A stretch of 64,000 nucleotides of DNA from Ktedonobacter racemifer DSM 44963 (GTDB lineage: Bacteria; Chloroflexota; Ktedonobacteria; Ktedonobacterales; Ktedonobacteraceae). The position numbers and the translations under genes are program-made. Numbering within the stretch: the first letter of the stretch is position 1; each line of letters begins with the position of its first letter. The notes beneath the pieces were generated by a model. That model did no database searches. It saw only the letters and a list, made by a program, of their open reading frames with translations, and was not told the DNA's origin. This document shows, in pieces, positions 18,865 through 27,122 of the stretch. Where the stretch lies: the NCBI RefSeq assembly GCF_000178855.1, contig NZ_ADVG01000003.1, forward strand, positions 372,001 to 436,000. Direction: 5' to 3'.

Positions 18865-19746
18865 GTGGAGCAGGTTCCTTTAGAAGGCGACAGACACAAC
18901 ACTGTTTTCGATGTTCCGCCTGAACATATTGTGCAGTCGAGCAGCGGAAAGGGCTGGGATGGGCTTGATGTTGCGGAGGTCATCCACCCACTCGATGATT
19001 TTGCCTTGCCTGCTCTTCCCCGCCATATCCTCGTCATCAATCTCAGTACGCCTTCTACTATTCAAGAACGGCTCGCTGGGCGTCAAGGACAACTTGGAAC
19101 CGGCAACCTGGTCATTTTGCCTGCGGGAGCGCCGACCAACTGGCACCTGGAGCGCGAGGGAGAGGTACGCCACCTGCATCTGTATCTCTCACCCACCTTC
19201 ATCCAGGAGATCGCCACCTCGGCAGACATTTATCCTGATACTGTTGAGTTTGTTGGTACCCTCGGCATTTTCGATCCACAGATCGAGTCCATCGCGCTCT
19301 CGCTGTTCTCGGAGCTTCGCTCAGATGGTCTGGGTGGGAAGCTCTATGTGGAGTCATTAGCGAACATCCTGGGCATCCACCTGCTCAGACATCACTCGTC
19401 GGTGAAGCAGCCCTCCCTCCCAAGATCCGTTGGTCTTGACAAGGTGACGCTCAGACGCGTCAGCATGTACATCGAAGAGCATCTCGCCGAGGGTCTCTCG
19501 CTATCAGAAATCGCGGCTGTCGCGTCTCTCAGCCCCTACCACTTCACGCGTCTCTTCAAAGCGTCAACCAGCTTTTCTCCTCATCAGTATGTCATCCAGC
19601 GTCGAATTGAGCGAGCAAAACTGTTACTTTCCACAACGAACTGGTCCCTCACCACCATCGCGCACGCGGTAGGATTTGCGAATGAAAGCCACCTGGCACT
19701 GCACTTCAAGCGTCTCACTGGACTCCTCCCCAGCTCCTATCGTTAG
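18865..19746 (+). CDS. AraC family transcriptional regulator
   Basis: The 293-residue product has an N-terminal cupin-like sensor region and a C-terminal pair of helix-turn-helix motifs (LSLSEIAAVASLSPYHFTRLF and the second motif ending GFANESHLALHF). The start is GTG 18865, with AAGGCAGGCAAGGA upstream. Its last 60 bases and the following 26 bases are repeated, with about 10% divergence, at 22559-22644, ahead of an MFS exporter gene. That suggests an AraC-MFS module was rearranged here. The inducer is unknown. Confidence 0.88.
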   Translation: MEQVPLEGDRHNTVFDVPPEHIVQSSSGKGWDGLDVAEVIHPLDDFALPALPRHILVINLSTPSTIQERLAGRQGQLGTGNLVILPAGAPTNWHLEREGEVRHLHLYLSPTFIQEIATSADIYPDTVEFVGTLGIFDPQIESIALSLFSELRSDGLGGKLYVESLANILGIHLLRHHSSVKQPSLPRSVGLDKVTLRRVSMYIEEHLAEGLSLSEIAAVASLSPYHFTRLFKASTSFSPHQYVIQRRIERAKLLLSTTNWSLTTIAHAVGFANESHLALHFKRLTGLLPSSYR

Positions 19747-19967
19747 GCGCGCAAGAACATGTTGTGCTAGCTTTTGTTCTGCTCACGCGGAAGCTGGTAC
19801 CAGATCGCGTTGCATGCTACGAGCAGTTGCTCATCGAGCGGGAGATCAACGGCGGGTGCGATTGTGCTCGTTGTGGGAGGGGGTGTGGCAGGGGTATATA
19901 TCTGCCAGGTTGATAGCGCTAGCACTGGGCAAATCTATGTAGAGAAGACAGGTCTAAGCAAGAAAGA

Positions 19968-19997
19968 GGTGACCTGGGATAAACCAGGCCACCTCCT
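19968..19997 (-). terminator. Rho-independent-like terminator for the small Cys-rich gene
   Basis: Read leftward, GAGGTGGCCTGG pairs with CCAGGTCACCTC around a 6-base loop and is followed by TTTCTT. It lies 47 bases beyond the stop of the small reading frame at 20044-20133. Confidence 0.6.
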
Positions 19998-20043
19998 CTT
20001 GTTACTCCTTACCTTTCAGCGAGGGAGTGGAGCTGTTGATCTC

Positions 20044-20133
20044 TCAGCTGCAGCCGCAGTGACCGTTGGAGTCGATCGCCCTGCCGCAGGACGGGCAGAT
20101 ACCGTTGAGCACCAGCATGATGAACTTCAGCAA
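20044..20133 (-). CDS. Possible 29-residue Cys-rich (CPxCG-type) small protein
   Basis: Read leftward from TTG 20133, with AAGGAG six bases upstream, this frame gives a short hydrophobic start and then CPSCGRAIDSNGHCGCS. The four-cysteine pattern CPxCG...CGC with one His resembles small zinc-finger proteins of the CPxCG type. An A/T-rich intergenic stretch lies upstream and a hairpin with a T-rich tail downstream, which supports a short independent transcript. Initiation at TTG and the very small size make this tentative. No homologue is recalled, and the function is unknown. Confidence 0.45.
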   Translation of the reverse strand: MLKFIMLVLNGICPSCGRAIDSNGHCGCS

Positions 20134-20353
20134 GATGATCTCCTTGGATCGAAACGTTTTTTTTCCTTCGAAGTAGTACTAACAGTAGCTACTAACTTCG
20201 AAAGTCTATGGGTGAGCCGGAGAATATCATCAGCTCAGGGAATCCAACTACGACAAGCAATCTATGTGAGATATGCAAGTTGTGAGTTGGTCAAACAGTA
20301 CCTAATACATCACCGTGCGAGCAAGCCCAGCGAACAAGTGATATGGGTACTGC

Positions 20354-20415
20354 CAGGAAATATCCCTCTATTTCCTGTACCAATGATTTAAATAAGTGAA
20401 TAAGTAAATCATTGG
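20354..20415. repeat. Two consecutive inverted repeats downstream of the VirD4-like gene
   Basis: CAGGAAATA pairs with TATTTCCTG (20354-20377). CCAATGATTTA pairs exactly with TAAATCATTGG (20380-20415) around 14 A/T-rich bases. They lie about 190 bases past the VirD4-like stop codon. They could be terminators, the ends of a small inserted element or part of a transfer origin. The rest of 20134-20601 shows no gene. Confidence 0.5.
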
Positions 20416-20601
20416 AAGCATAGAGTGAACTATAGCATATGATGATCCCATTTGTCAAGACAAAAACGGGTCGGGATGCGATTCACATGTTTTCATGCGA
20501 ACCCATCGGCACCCCATTTACGGCGTGCCGATTTATCCTCCGGGCCGAGACGCTAAAAAGCAATCAATCTCATCAATCAAAGACGGCGAAATTGCCTCAA
20601 C

Positions 20602-22329
20602 CTATTTTTGCGAGTAAATGATGTCCTCCACATGTCCTATATATGCATCATCCTCGCTTTGAACCATTACCTCTTCCTTTACGGTGACTGTCGTTTGATC
20701 TTGTGACCGAGCACCCCCTCGTCCCCGTTTCCGCTTCCGCCCCTGTCTGGAAGATACATCCTCCTTAGCCACAATTACGGTAGCACGCTCTGGCAGCTGA
20801 AAATGAATCTGAGACCGCTCGACCAAAACCTGGTTCTGATAGTATGGGATGCTCTGCATAAGCACTACAGGAAAACTACCCGATATCATGAGGATCGAAC
20901 CCTCGCGCATAGTTCTCATCTCATCGGGTGTCATAAGATCTCTCTTAGTTTCTGCCTTGTTAAAACTCTGGCTATCAGCAAAGAGTATCGCATATATGCT
21001 GAACCCATGTATACTCTTGCTCTGGCTCTTCGTTACAGCAGTTGTCTGCCCGGTCAATTTGCTAAAGTACTCGCACTCTTCCAGGCCAGCGCCTGGTAGC
21101 AACAATTTAGTACGTGAGTTGCTAATGATCGTTTCCTTGCCTGCCGGGTCGTACACATCTTCAAGCTGAGAAAACGCCTGGATTGCCATCAACAGTGCAA
21201 CACGCTTACTTCTGAGAGTAGAAATATAGCTCTCGAAGTGAGGTATACGCCCCGCATTGGCAAACTCATCGAGGTAACACCCGATAGCCCGGGGAAGCTG
21301 CCCATTAGGGCTATGGTCGGCACGCCGGATCCAGGTGCGCATCATTTGCATTATCAAGGTTGCAGAGAGAGGGCGTAACCGTTCGGCGTCGCCGAAAGGG
21401 ATGGAGAGGTAGAGAGCAATAGAGCGGTCACACATGGCGTTAAAGTCAATGTCATTCTCCGCGGTTGCAGCCTGGACCTCTGGTGAGAACAACATAAAAA
21501 AGCGGTTAGCAATGTCCGTCATGACACTACCTATCAGCTTCCCGTTTTTTTCCATGTTGGACAGAAATGAAGTTGTTATCTTTCGCGTTGTCTGGTTATC
21601 ACTCCTTGTTAGAAGGGCCTTGAGATCTTCAAATGGCATACTAAAGATATCAGCAAGCCGGGAGAACGGTGCGTCTGGTTCACAAGTTCGCAAGTGGAGT
21701 ACTGTTGCTGTGATTAACAGTTCGGCCGCACGATCCCAAAACGGTTCCTTTGACTCACCCGTATTTTGTATCCAACTCATGGCGAAGTCACGAGCATCGT
21801 CGAGGTTTGTAATGTAGGCAAGGGGGTTATAGCTATGGCTCCTGGCCGCGTCATTGGGCGCAAAGATCCAGACTTCGTGATGTTTAGCAATGTACCCCGC
21901 ACTCTTTTTCACAAGCTCTTGCTTGGGATCGATCACAAATAGGCTCCGGTGGCCCTCCTCCATGAGCAAGCCAGGTAGAATGACGCGGCTTGTTTTGCCT
22001 GCGCCTGTTGGTGCAACCATCAAAACATGATTCTCCAACGTCTCCTCATTCAAAGCGATTGTCTTCCCTTTGTATCGGCCTAACAGCAAACTGCTGGGAG
22101 CAGGCTCTCCTTCTGCTTTCTCGGAACCCTCGAAGTCCTTTTTTGAGGAAAGTAACGATTTAATGTCGCGGAGCTGCGCGAACTTTGCCGACCCATAAGA
22201 ATCAGTCGTCTTGTTTCCACGTAGGACTCCCTCGAAGAGTAAAATCAGAGCAAGAAATACCAATACAATCAAGATAATAAACCAGAAGGACCCATCCAAG
22301 CCCTCACCCAATTGTAGTATCGTATCCAT
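20602..22329 (-). CDS. VirD4/TraG-type coupling ATPase, no transfer genes nearby
   Basis: The 575-residue protein has one N-terminal membrane segment (WFIILIVLVFLALILLF), then a Walker A motif APTGAGKT near residue 97 and the Walker B-like segment YLDEFANAG. Downstream sequence (LLMAIQAFSQLEDVYD, NSRTKLLLPGAG) is typical of type IV coupling proteins of the TraG/VirD4 family. These hexameric ATPases feed DNA or proteins into type IV secretion channels. No relaxase, VirB4 or other mating-pair gene is in the window, so it is an orphan or a remnant of an integrated element. The C-terminus has a basic low-complexity patch. Hairpins and a duplicated AraC fragment flank it. Confidence 0.85.
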   Translation of the reverse strand: MDTILQLGEGLDGSFWFIILIVLVFLALILLFEGVLRGNKTTDSYGSAKFAQLRDIKSLLSSKKDFEGSEKAEGEPAPSSLLLGRYKGKTIALNEETLENHVLMVAPTGAGKTSRVILPGLLMEEGHRSLFVIDPKQELVKKSAGYIAKHHEVWIFAPNDAARSHSYNPLAYITNLDDARDFAMSWIQNTGESKEPFWDRAAELLITATVLHLRTCEPDAPFSRLADIFSMPFEDLKALLTRSDNQTTRKITTSFLSNMEKNGKLIGSVMTDIANRFFMLFSPEVQAATAENDIDFNAMCDRSIALYLSIPFGDAERLRPLSATLIMQMMRTWIRRADHSPNGQLPRAIGCYLDEFANAGRIPHFESYISTLRSKRVALLMAIQAFSQLEDVYDPAGKETIISNSRTKLLLPGAGLEECEYFSKLTGQTTAVTKSQSKSIHGFSIYAILFADSQSFNKAETKRDLMTPDEMRTMREGSILMISGSFPVVLMQSIPYYQNQVLVERSQIHFQLPERATVIVAKEDVSSRQGRKRKRGRGGARSQDQTTVTVKEEVMVQSEDDAYIGHVEDIIYSQK

Positions 22330-22491
22330 ACGCGTCGTATATCCTTTTCTTTCTCGCTTTTAAATATAAATGGTTTTCCATGTGCCAATGCTGTTAATTC
22401 AATTTCAACAGAGTGTTGGCATTCACCTTCTAAATACAGCTATTTTAGCTTATTGACTAGGATTCTGAAACCAGTATAGCAAGAAGTAGGA

Positions 22492-22525
22492 CCCCAAAGC
22501 TATGAGATTCCTCATAGTTTTGGGA
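22492..22525. repeat. Inverted repeat upstream of the VirD4-like gene
   Basis: CCCCAAAGCTATGAG and CTCATAGTTTTGGG form a near-perfect 15-bp stem with an ATTC loop, followed by TTTTT on the plus strand. A second imperfect hairpin lies at 22383-22421 (TGCCAA / TTGGCA with an inner CTGTT / AACAG). Otherwise 22330-22558 holds nothing recognisable. Confidence 0.5.
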
Positions 22526-22558
22526 TCTCAACATTTTTCCCCAGCAAAATCTCCTCTA

Positions 22559-22644
22559 AAGCCACCTGGCACTGCATTTCAAGCGTCTCACTGGGCTCAT
22601 CCCCAGTTCCTATCGTTAACCACGCAAGAATATGTTGTGCTAGC
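22559..22644 (+). pseudogene. 3'-terminal remnant of an AraC-type gene
   Basis: These 86 bases match 19686-19771, the last part of the intact AraC gene plus 26 downstream bases, with about nine mismatches and no gaps. They encode only the tail of the second helix-turn-helix. The fragment lies 170 bases before the MFS exporter start, so an AraC gene probably once preceded the exporter. A short direct repeat (CGCAAGAATATG, 22623 and 22644) lies at its end. Confidence 0.7.
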
Positions 22645-22813
22645 GCAAGAATATGGGCGCATCCCTCGTCGCTTCATACTAGAGTAAGGAGAGAACAAAT
22701 CCTTCACGGAACGACCAGGAGGTTGCAGCAAAGAGTGCGGCCTGCTTCTTGGGCGTGTGACCACATTGTGGCACTCGTATTTTGCAGAATCTGTACAGGA
22801 GACACAGGAAGAT

Positions 22814-24193
22814 ATGTCAAGAGAACTCCAGATTCCATCTGTCCCTTCAAAGAAGGAGTCAATTCATGCCCTTGGGTTGACTGCCATCTGCTTCGGGTTC
22901 TTCATGGTTATTCTCGATACATCCGTTGTCAATGTAGCCCTTCCGGCTATGCAACACGATTTGCATGGCTCGCTTGAGGGATTGCAATGGGTGGTCAACG
23001 GCTATACCCTGATCTTTGCGAGCCTGCTGCTCAGCGCAGGCACGCTCGGGGATCGACTCGGGCATAAGCGCACATTTCTTACGGGATACGTGCTGTTTAC
23101 AGGAGCATCGCTCCTCTGTAGCCTTGCTCCCTCGCTCAATATCTTGATAGCGGCGCGGATACTTCAAGGAGTGGGACCCGCACTCCTGGTTCCAAGTTCA
23201 CTCTCTTTGATCACTCACGGCTTTCAGAACCCTGAGAAACGGGCAAGGGCAGTCGGTTTCTGGGCAGGTAGTTCGGGCATCGGGTTGGCAGGAGGTCCTA
23301 TCGTGGGTGGATTGCTTGTTGAAACGCTGGGGTGGCGCAGCATCTTTCTACTGAACGTGCCTTTTGGCCTTCTCGCTCTCGCTCTCACCATGCGTTTTGT
23401 CAGCGAGACGCCACGTACAACAACGCAGAAACGTGATCTGTGGGGACAGGCATGCGTGATCGTTGCCCTTGCCACGCTGACCTACGCACTTATCGAGGGA
23501 CGAAGCCAGGGATGGATTTCTCTTCAGATCGTTGGCATGTTTCTGCTGTGCATAGGAGCATCTGGCGGCTTCTTGCTCATCGAAACGAGGCACAGTACGC
23601 CTATGCTTCCCCTACATTTCTTCTCATCGACAGCCTTTAGTATGCCAATACTGGTTGGGTGCGTCCTCAACTTCGGCCTGTATGGTATCCTATTTGTCCT
23701 TTCCCTGTTCTTTCAGGATATCTATCATTACCCAGCGGCTCTGGCGGGTGTTGCCCTACTGCCAATCACTGTTGCGACAGGAAGCACAGCTCTGATCTCA
23801 GGGAGGATCACTGCACGTTTGGGCACGCGCCGACCAATGATCGGAGGGCTGGCAGCAAGCTGTCTTGGCACACTCTTGCTCCTGTTGGGCGAAACTGGCG
23901 ATTCCATCCTTTTGCTGACGGTCGGAGAAATCGTCATTGGCCTTGGCTGTGGTATGACGGTCCCTGCCATGACGACAGCTATCCTTAATACTGTTCCCAA
24001 GAGCCAGGTAGGTGTCGCTTCAGCACTGCTGAATGCAAGCCGTCAACTGGGAGGTGTGCTTGGCGTTGCGATTTTAGGCTCGATACTCGGTTCGTTAAGT
24101 GAGAGGAGCGCATTTCTTGCTGGCATGCATATCGCGCTGCTGCTTGTCGCGCTACTGTTCCTGCTGGGCAGCGTGCTGATCTCAATCACTTAG
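22814..24193 (+). CDS. MFS drug exporter, DHA2 (EmrB/QacA) family
   Basis: ATG 22814 with GGAAG just upstream gives 459 residues. Sequence features are those of the 14-helix DHA2 branch: motif D1 near the start (LDTSVVNVALPAMQHDL), motif A (GTLGDRLGHKRTFLTG) and motif C (GFWAGSSGIGLAGGPIVGGLL). It would export toxic compounds using the proton gradient across the cytoplasmic membrane. A remnant of an AraC gene lies upstream, which hints at lost local control. The substrate cannot be deduced. Confidence 0.9.
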   Translation: MSRELQIPSVPSKKESIHALGLTAICFGFFMVILDTSVVNVALPAMQHDLHGSLEGLQWVVNGYTLIFASLLLSAGTLGDRLGHKRTFLTGYVLFTGASLLCSLAPSLNILIAARILQGVGPALLVPSSLSLITHGFQNPEKRARAVGFWAGSSGIGLAGGPIVGGLLVETLGWRSIFLLNVPFGLLALALTMRFVSETPRTTTQKRDLWGQACVIVALATLTYALIEGRSQGWISLQIVGMFLLCIGASGGFLLIETRHSTPMLPLHFFSSTAFSMPILVGCVLNFGLYGILFVLSLFFQDIYHYPAALAGVALLPITVATGSTALISGRITARLGTRRPMIGGLAASCLGTLLLLLGETGDSILLLTVGEIVIGLGCGMTVPAMTTAILNTVPKSQVGVASALLNASRQLGGVLGVAILGSILGSLSERSAFLAGMHIALLLVALLFLLGSVLISIT

Positions 24194-24267
24194 CTCACGG
24201 CGGATGAGCGAAAAAGACTTATTCTTTCCACTTTTTTCTTCCCCATGCAGAATAGTAGAGTGTCTGC

Positions 24268-24284
24268 ACTTGCAAAATGCAAGT
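24268..24284. promoter_or_regulatory. Palindrome ACTTGCA-N3-TGCAAGT
   Basis: A perfect 7-3-7 inverted repeat lies 226 bases upstream of the RibD-C reductase gene at 24510. The same palindrome occurs at 60051-60067, upstream of the other RibD-C gene in the window, which argues for one regulator acting on both. Confidence 0.55.
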
Positions 24285-24509
24285 AAATCAATTGAGACGG
24301 CTTCGTTCTGGCTGTCTGCATTGCTTATGGTCGTCGCCAGAGTGAGCGCACAGCATAGGTTCTTTTTCACGGTCCATATGGGGTCGTCATACGTTCATAC
24401 ACATGAACCGTGACGCAATCACGAGCGCTCTACCCGGAAAGAAAAAGTAATTTCAAGTGCAGGATCTTACACACAACGTTATAGTGTACAAAAAGAAAGG
24501 TTGCATACC

Positions 24510-25091
24510 ATGCGAAATATTATTATGACCATGTGGGTGACACTTGATGGTTTTGTCGCTGGACCCGATGGGGAAATGAATTGGATGGGTGAGATCAACG
24601 ATGAGGACAACGGACCATATCAGGACCAATTTGTCTCTGCTGCTGATACGCTCTTGCTAGGACGCACCACGTACGAAAGCTTTGCCGGTTCCTGGCCACA
24701 TGTACCCAACTCCCCGGATGCTCCAGAGGGTCTGAAAGCATATGCCCGCAAATTGAACGAGATGCGCAAGATTGTCTTCTCCAAAACGTTGGGGAACGCC
24801 GAGTGGAACAACTCCACTGTGCGCCGGGAAATCATTCCTGACGAGATTACACAACTGAAACAGGAGCCAGGGAGTAACATCATTATCTATGGGAGCGCCA
24901 GCCTGGTTCAGGCCCTCGCCAGTCACAACCTGATCGACCGGTATCAGCTTCTTCTCTACCCTATCGCCCTTGGCAAGGGAAAACCCCTCTTCAAGGACTA
25001 CACAAAGCTGAAACTTGTCAACGCCATAACTCGCCCATCCGGCATCGTCGAACTCCACTACCAACCCAATGAGCAGGCAAACGCTCGATAA
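24510..25091 (+). CDS. Dihydrofolate reductase-like (RibD C-terminal domain) protein
   Basis: The 193-residue protein starts at ATG 24510, nine bases after AGAAAGG. It has the DHFR/RibD-C fold signature: MTMWVTLDGFVAGPDGEMNWM at the start, LLLGRTTYESFAGSWP in the middle and IIIYGSASLVQAL for NADPH binding. Related stand-alone proteins (YyaP/YwjB type) have no proven substrate and are often induced under stress. It is probably a soluble NADPH-dependent reductase. A perfect palindrome shared with the gene at 59388-59978 lies upstream. A long perfect hairpin follows the gene. Confidence 0.88.
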   Translation: MRNIIMTMWVTLDGFVAGPDGEMNWMGEINDEDNGPYQDQFVSAADTLLLGRTTYESFAGSWPHVPNSPDAPEGLKAYARKLNEMRKIVFSKTLGNAEWNNSTVRREIIPDEITQLKQEPGSNIIIYGSASLVQALASHNLIDRYQLLLYPIALGKGKPLFKDYTKLKLVNAITRPSGIVELHYQPNEQANAR

Positions 25092-25140
25092 TGAACACAT
25101 CATATGCCTGAAAACCAGCCAGCAAAACCCTTCCATAATC

Positions 25141-25195
25141 GAACGGGTATGCTCAGGCAGACGACCTCAGGTCGTCTGCCTGAGCATACCCGTTC
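25141..25195. terminator. Perfect 27-bp stem hairpin between convergent genes
   Basis: Bases 25141-25167 pair exactly with 25169-25195 around a single base. It separates the RibD-C gene from the converging YCII gene and probably ends both transcripts. Confidence 0.7.
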
Positions 25196-25217
25196 CTGTA
25201 ACAAGGATAGAGAGGCA

Positions 25218-25538
25218 TCACTTTTTCTCAGTGGCAAGTACAGATGAAAAATCAGCATTTGCTCTGGTGGGATGGAACTCAATTATCTCATATCTGATAA
25301 CGTTTGCTTTAAGCAGTGGGTCTTGCGCAATGATAGCCTGGATAGCTTCCTGGCTACTCGCTTTCGCGAGAATGATTCCTCCTGTCCATGGATCCTTGCG
25401 GCCAGAAAGCAGAAAATCACCTCGATCAAATGCAGACTGGAGACAATGTGAATGCTCATCAATTAAGAGCTCGACCTCAGCCAATGGGCGAGTATAGGTC
25501 AGGTTCAAGATATAATAATGCGTTGTGCTTTGCGTCAT
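25218..25538 (-). CDS. YCII-like domain protein
   Basis: The start at ATG 25538 is set by GAGGAGG upstream, giving 106 residues. The protein follows the YciI pattern: an opening strand (HYYILNLTYTRPL), a helix with His (LIDEHSHCLQSAFDRGDFLLSG), a GGIILAKASSQEAI segment and a final strand. YCII proteins are small alpha-beta barrel-like dimers, some of which act as hydrolases or dehydrochlorinases; the substrate here is unknown. It is the last gene of a leftward SDR-RidA-YCII operon. Confidence 0.8.
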   Translation of the reverse strand: MTQSTTHYYILNLTYTRPLAEVELLIDEHSHCLQSAFDRGDFLLSGRKDPWTGGIILAKASSQEAIQAIIAQDPLLKANVIRYEIIEFHPTRANADFSSVLATEKK

Positions 25539-25588
25539 TTGTCCTTCCTCCTCTATCAAAGTATTCACCACACTAAGGTGGCACATTA

Positions 25589-26077
25589 CTACACAGCAAC
25601 TTCAAAGACTACATCCAGGACCACTGGGGTTCGAACGGGCAAACTGTAAACTCCAGAGACCAGCCGGGTATGTCCCTGTTCCTTCCCAAAGATCTGTGCA
25701 AACAGATCTGAGGCACCGTCTGCAACTCCTGCATGCTGCGTAAATGCCTCGGTCGTCGCCAGAGCAATTCCGACTCGTACCACTTTCTGAATACGATCCA
25801 CATCGCCCAGGAAATGACTCGCCGCTGCCAGAGCATTCAATGCTGCATATCTGGCCGCTTCTTGCCCCTGTTCCACCGTCAGATCAGCACCTAAACGGCC
25901 TGTGAACAGGAGCTTCCCATCGACAAAGGGTAGGATGCCGCTGGTAAAGAGCAGGGTCCCAACCAACGATGTTTCCACATAGTTCCCAAGTGGTGTCGGA
26001 GGCGTTGGAAGCTGGATGCCAAGCGCATCCAGCCTCTCACTATGCTTTCGAGAACCGTTTCGATCACCATTTGCCTG
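25589..26077 (-). CDS. RidA/YjgF family protein
   Basis: ATG 26077 is preceded by GGAGGAG and overlaps the end of the SDR gene by 14 bases, which indicates translational coupling. The 162-residue protein is of the longer RidA-like type: GNYVETSLVGTLLFTSGILPFVDGK near the start and FGKEQGHTRLVSGVYSLPVRTPV near the end. The typical catalytic Arg of RidA enamine deaminases (in IPxARP) is replaced by a SLPVRTPV stretch, which keeps an Arg. RidA members hydrolyse reactive enamines. The longer subgroup is less well understood. Confidence 0.82.
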   Translation of the reverse strand, partial: QANGDRNGSRKHSERLDALGIQLPTPPTPLGNYVETSLVGTLLFTSGILPFVDGKLLFTGRLGADLTVEQGQEAARYAALNALAAASHFLGDVDRIQKVVRVGIALATTEAFTQHAGVADGASDLFAQIFGKEQGHTRLVSGVYSLPVRTPVVLDVVFEVAV

Positions 26078-26786
26078 CATGCGCTCCTCCATCCACATGA
26101 ATGATCTCACCAGTGACAAAGGTTGCGGTGTCTAAGTACATGATCGCATCAACAACTTCAGATGCCCGCCCCATACGTGCAATCGGATGCATTTTGCTGA
26201 GGAAACCATGATCATCGTTTTTGTGTAGAGGGGTATCAATGTTGCCTGGCGCAACAGCATTGACGCGAATACCTTCACTTGCATACTCAATGGCCAGCGC
26301 TTTGGTCACCGAGTTTAATCCACCTTTTATTAAAAGAGAAATGGATGCAGAAACTCCTGCGACGGGCTGTTCCGCCAGCGTTGTTGTAATGTTTACAATA
26401 TGCCCAACATGCTGTTTTCGCATCTGCTCCACGGCATACTGCGTCACAAAGAAGAAGCCTACCAGGTTTGTCCTGACCAGGCGATCAACATCCTCAATGG
26501 TATAGTCAGTAAAGGGCTTCGCGATAAAGATCCCGGCGTTATTCGCGAGCAGATCAACCCCGCCAAACCGTTGAACGGCTGTTTCTACGACTTTTTTTGC
26601 GGTTTCCTGATCGGCAATATCCCCGTCAATGAGGGCAAGGCGATCAGAAGCAGTCAGCGTTCCCGCACGGGTAATAGTGCGCGAGTTGGCGATGACCTGA
26701 TATCCCTGAGCAAGTAAGGTATTCGTAAGTTCAAGGCCAATCCCCGATGAAGCTCCGGTCACAAGAGCGGTTTTTTTCTCAGACAC
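26064..26786 (-). CDS. SDR-family oxidoreductase lacking the usual catalytic Tyr
   Basis: The 240-residue protein has the Rossmann motif TGASSGIG at residues 10-17 and NNAG in LLANNAGIFI. The usual YxxxK is changed: Lys is kept in LLIKGGLNSV but Ser occupies the Tyr position, and the catalytic Ser position is Thr (NITTTLAEQ). A subgroup of SDR proteins with a xxxxKGGL pattern is known, so this may be a family feature rather than decay. It heads the leftward SDR-RidA-YCII operon. The C-terminal ITGEIIHVDGGAHAG-type end is present. Confidence 0.82.
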   Translation of the reverse strand: MSEKKTALVTGASSGIGLELTNTLLAQGYQVIANSRTITRAGTLTASDRLALIDGDIADQETAKKVVETAVQRFGGVDLLANNAGIFIAKPFTDYTIEDVDRLVRTNLVGFFFVTQYAVEQMRKQHVGHIVNITTTLAEQPVAGVSASISLLIKGGLNSVTKALAIEYASEGIRVNAVAPGNIDTPLHKNDDHGFLSKMHPIARMGRASEVVDAIMYLDTATFVTGEIIHVDGGAHAGKW

Positions 26787-27122
26787 TGTAGTTTCCTTCT
26801 TTCAAGCTATAGAGCGATGGTTGTCCATGGAAAGCGGTATGTCTTACTCACACCTGCGGCTCCCCTACACCTTTTACAGTAAACTACTATCAGGCCTTCT
26901 CGACACAAGGCCACAGCAAGCGGTACACTTGCTGGTATGAATACTCGAATCTGGAAGGCGAAAGACTCCCCTCACCACGTGGCTTGACCAATTGAGAAAG
27001 ATCGCTCTTCGCCTTTCTGGGCTCCTGGAAAACGAATCATTGGAGAGTCGCGCCGCGAGCGCCGCAGTAAAAGGACCCTCTCGCCTCACCAGGAACCGTT
27101 GTTTCAACAGGAGGACCGGCTC

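Noticed and set aside
19774..20391. 205-codon plus-strand frame after the AraC gene
   Set aside because: Low-complexity translation, no ribosome-binding site, and it overlaps the opposite-strand small Cys-rich frame and terminator.
20354..20415. Transfer origin next to the VirD4-like gene
   Set aside because: Inverted repeats alone are insufficient; no relaxase gene or recognisable nic-site motif is present.
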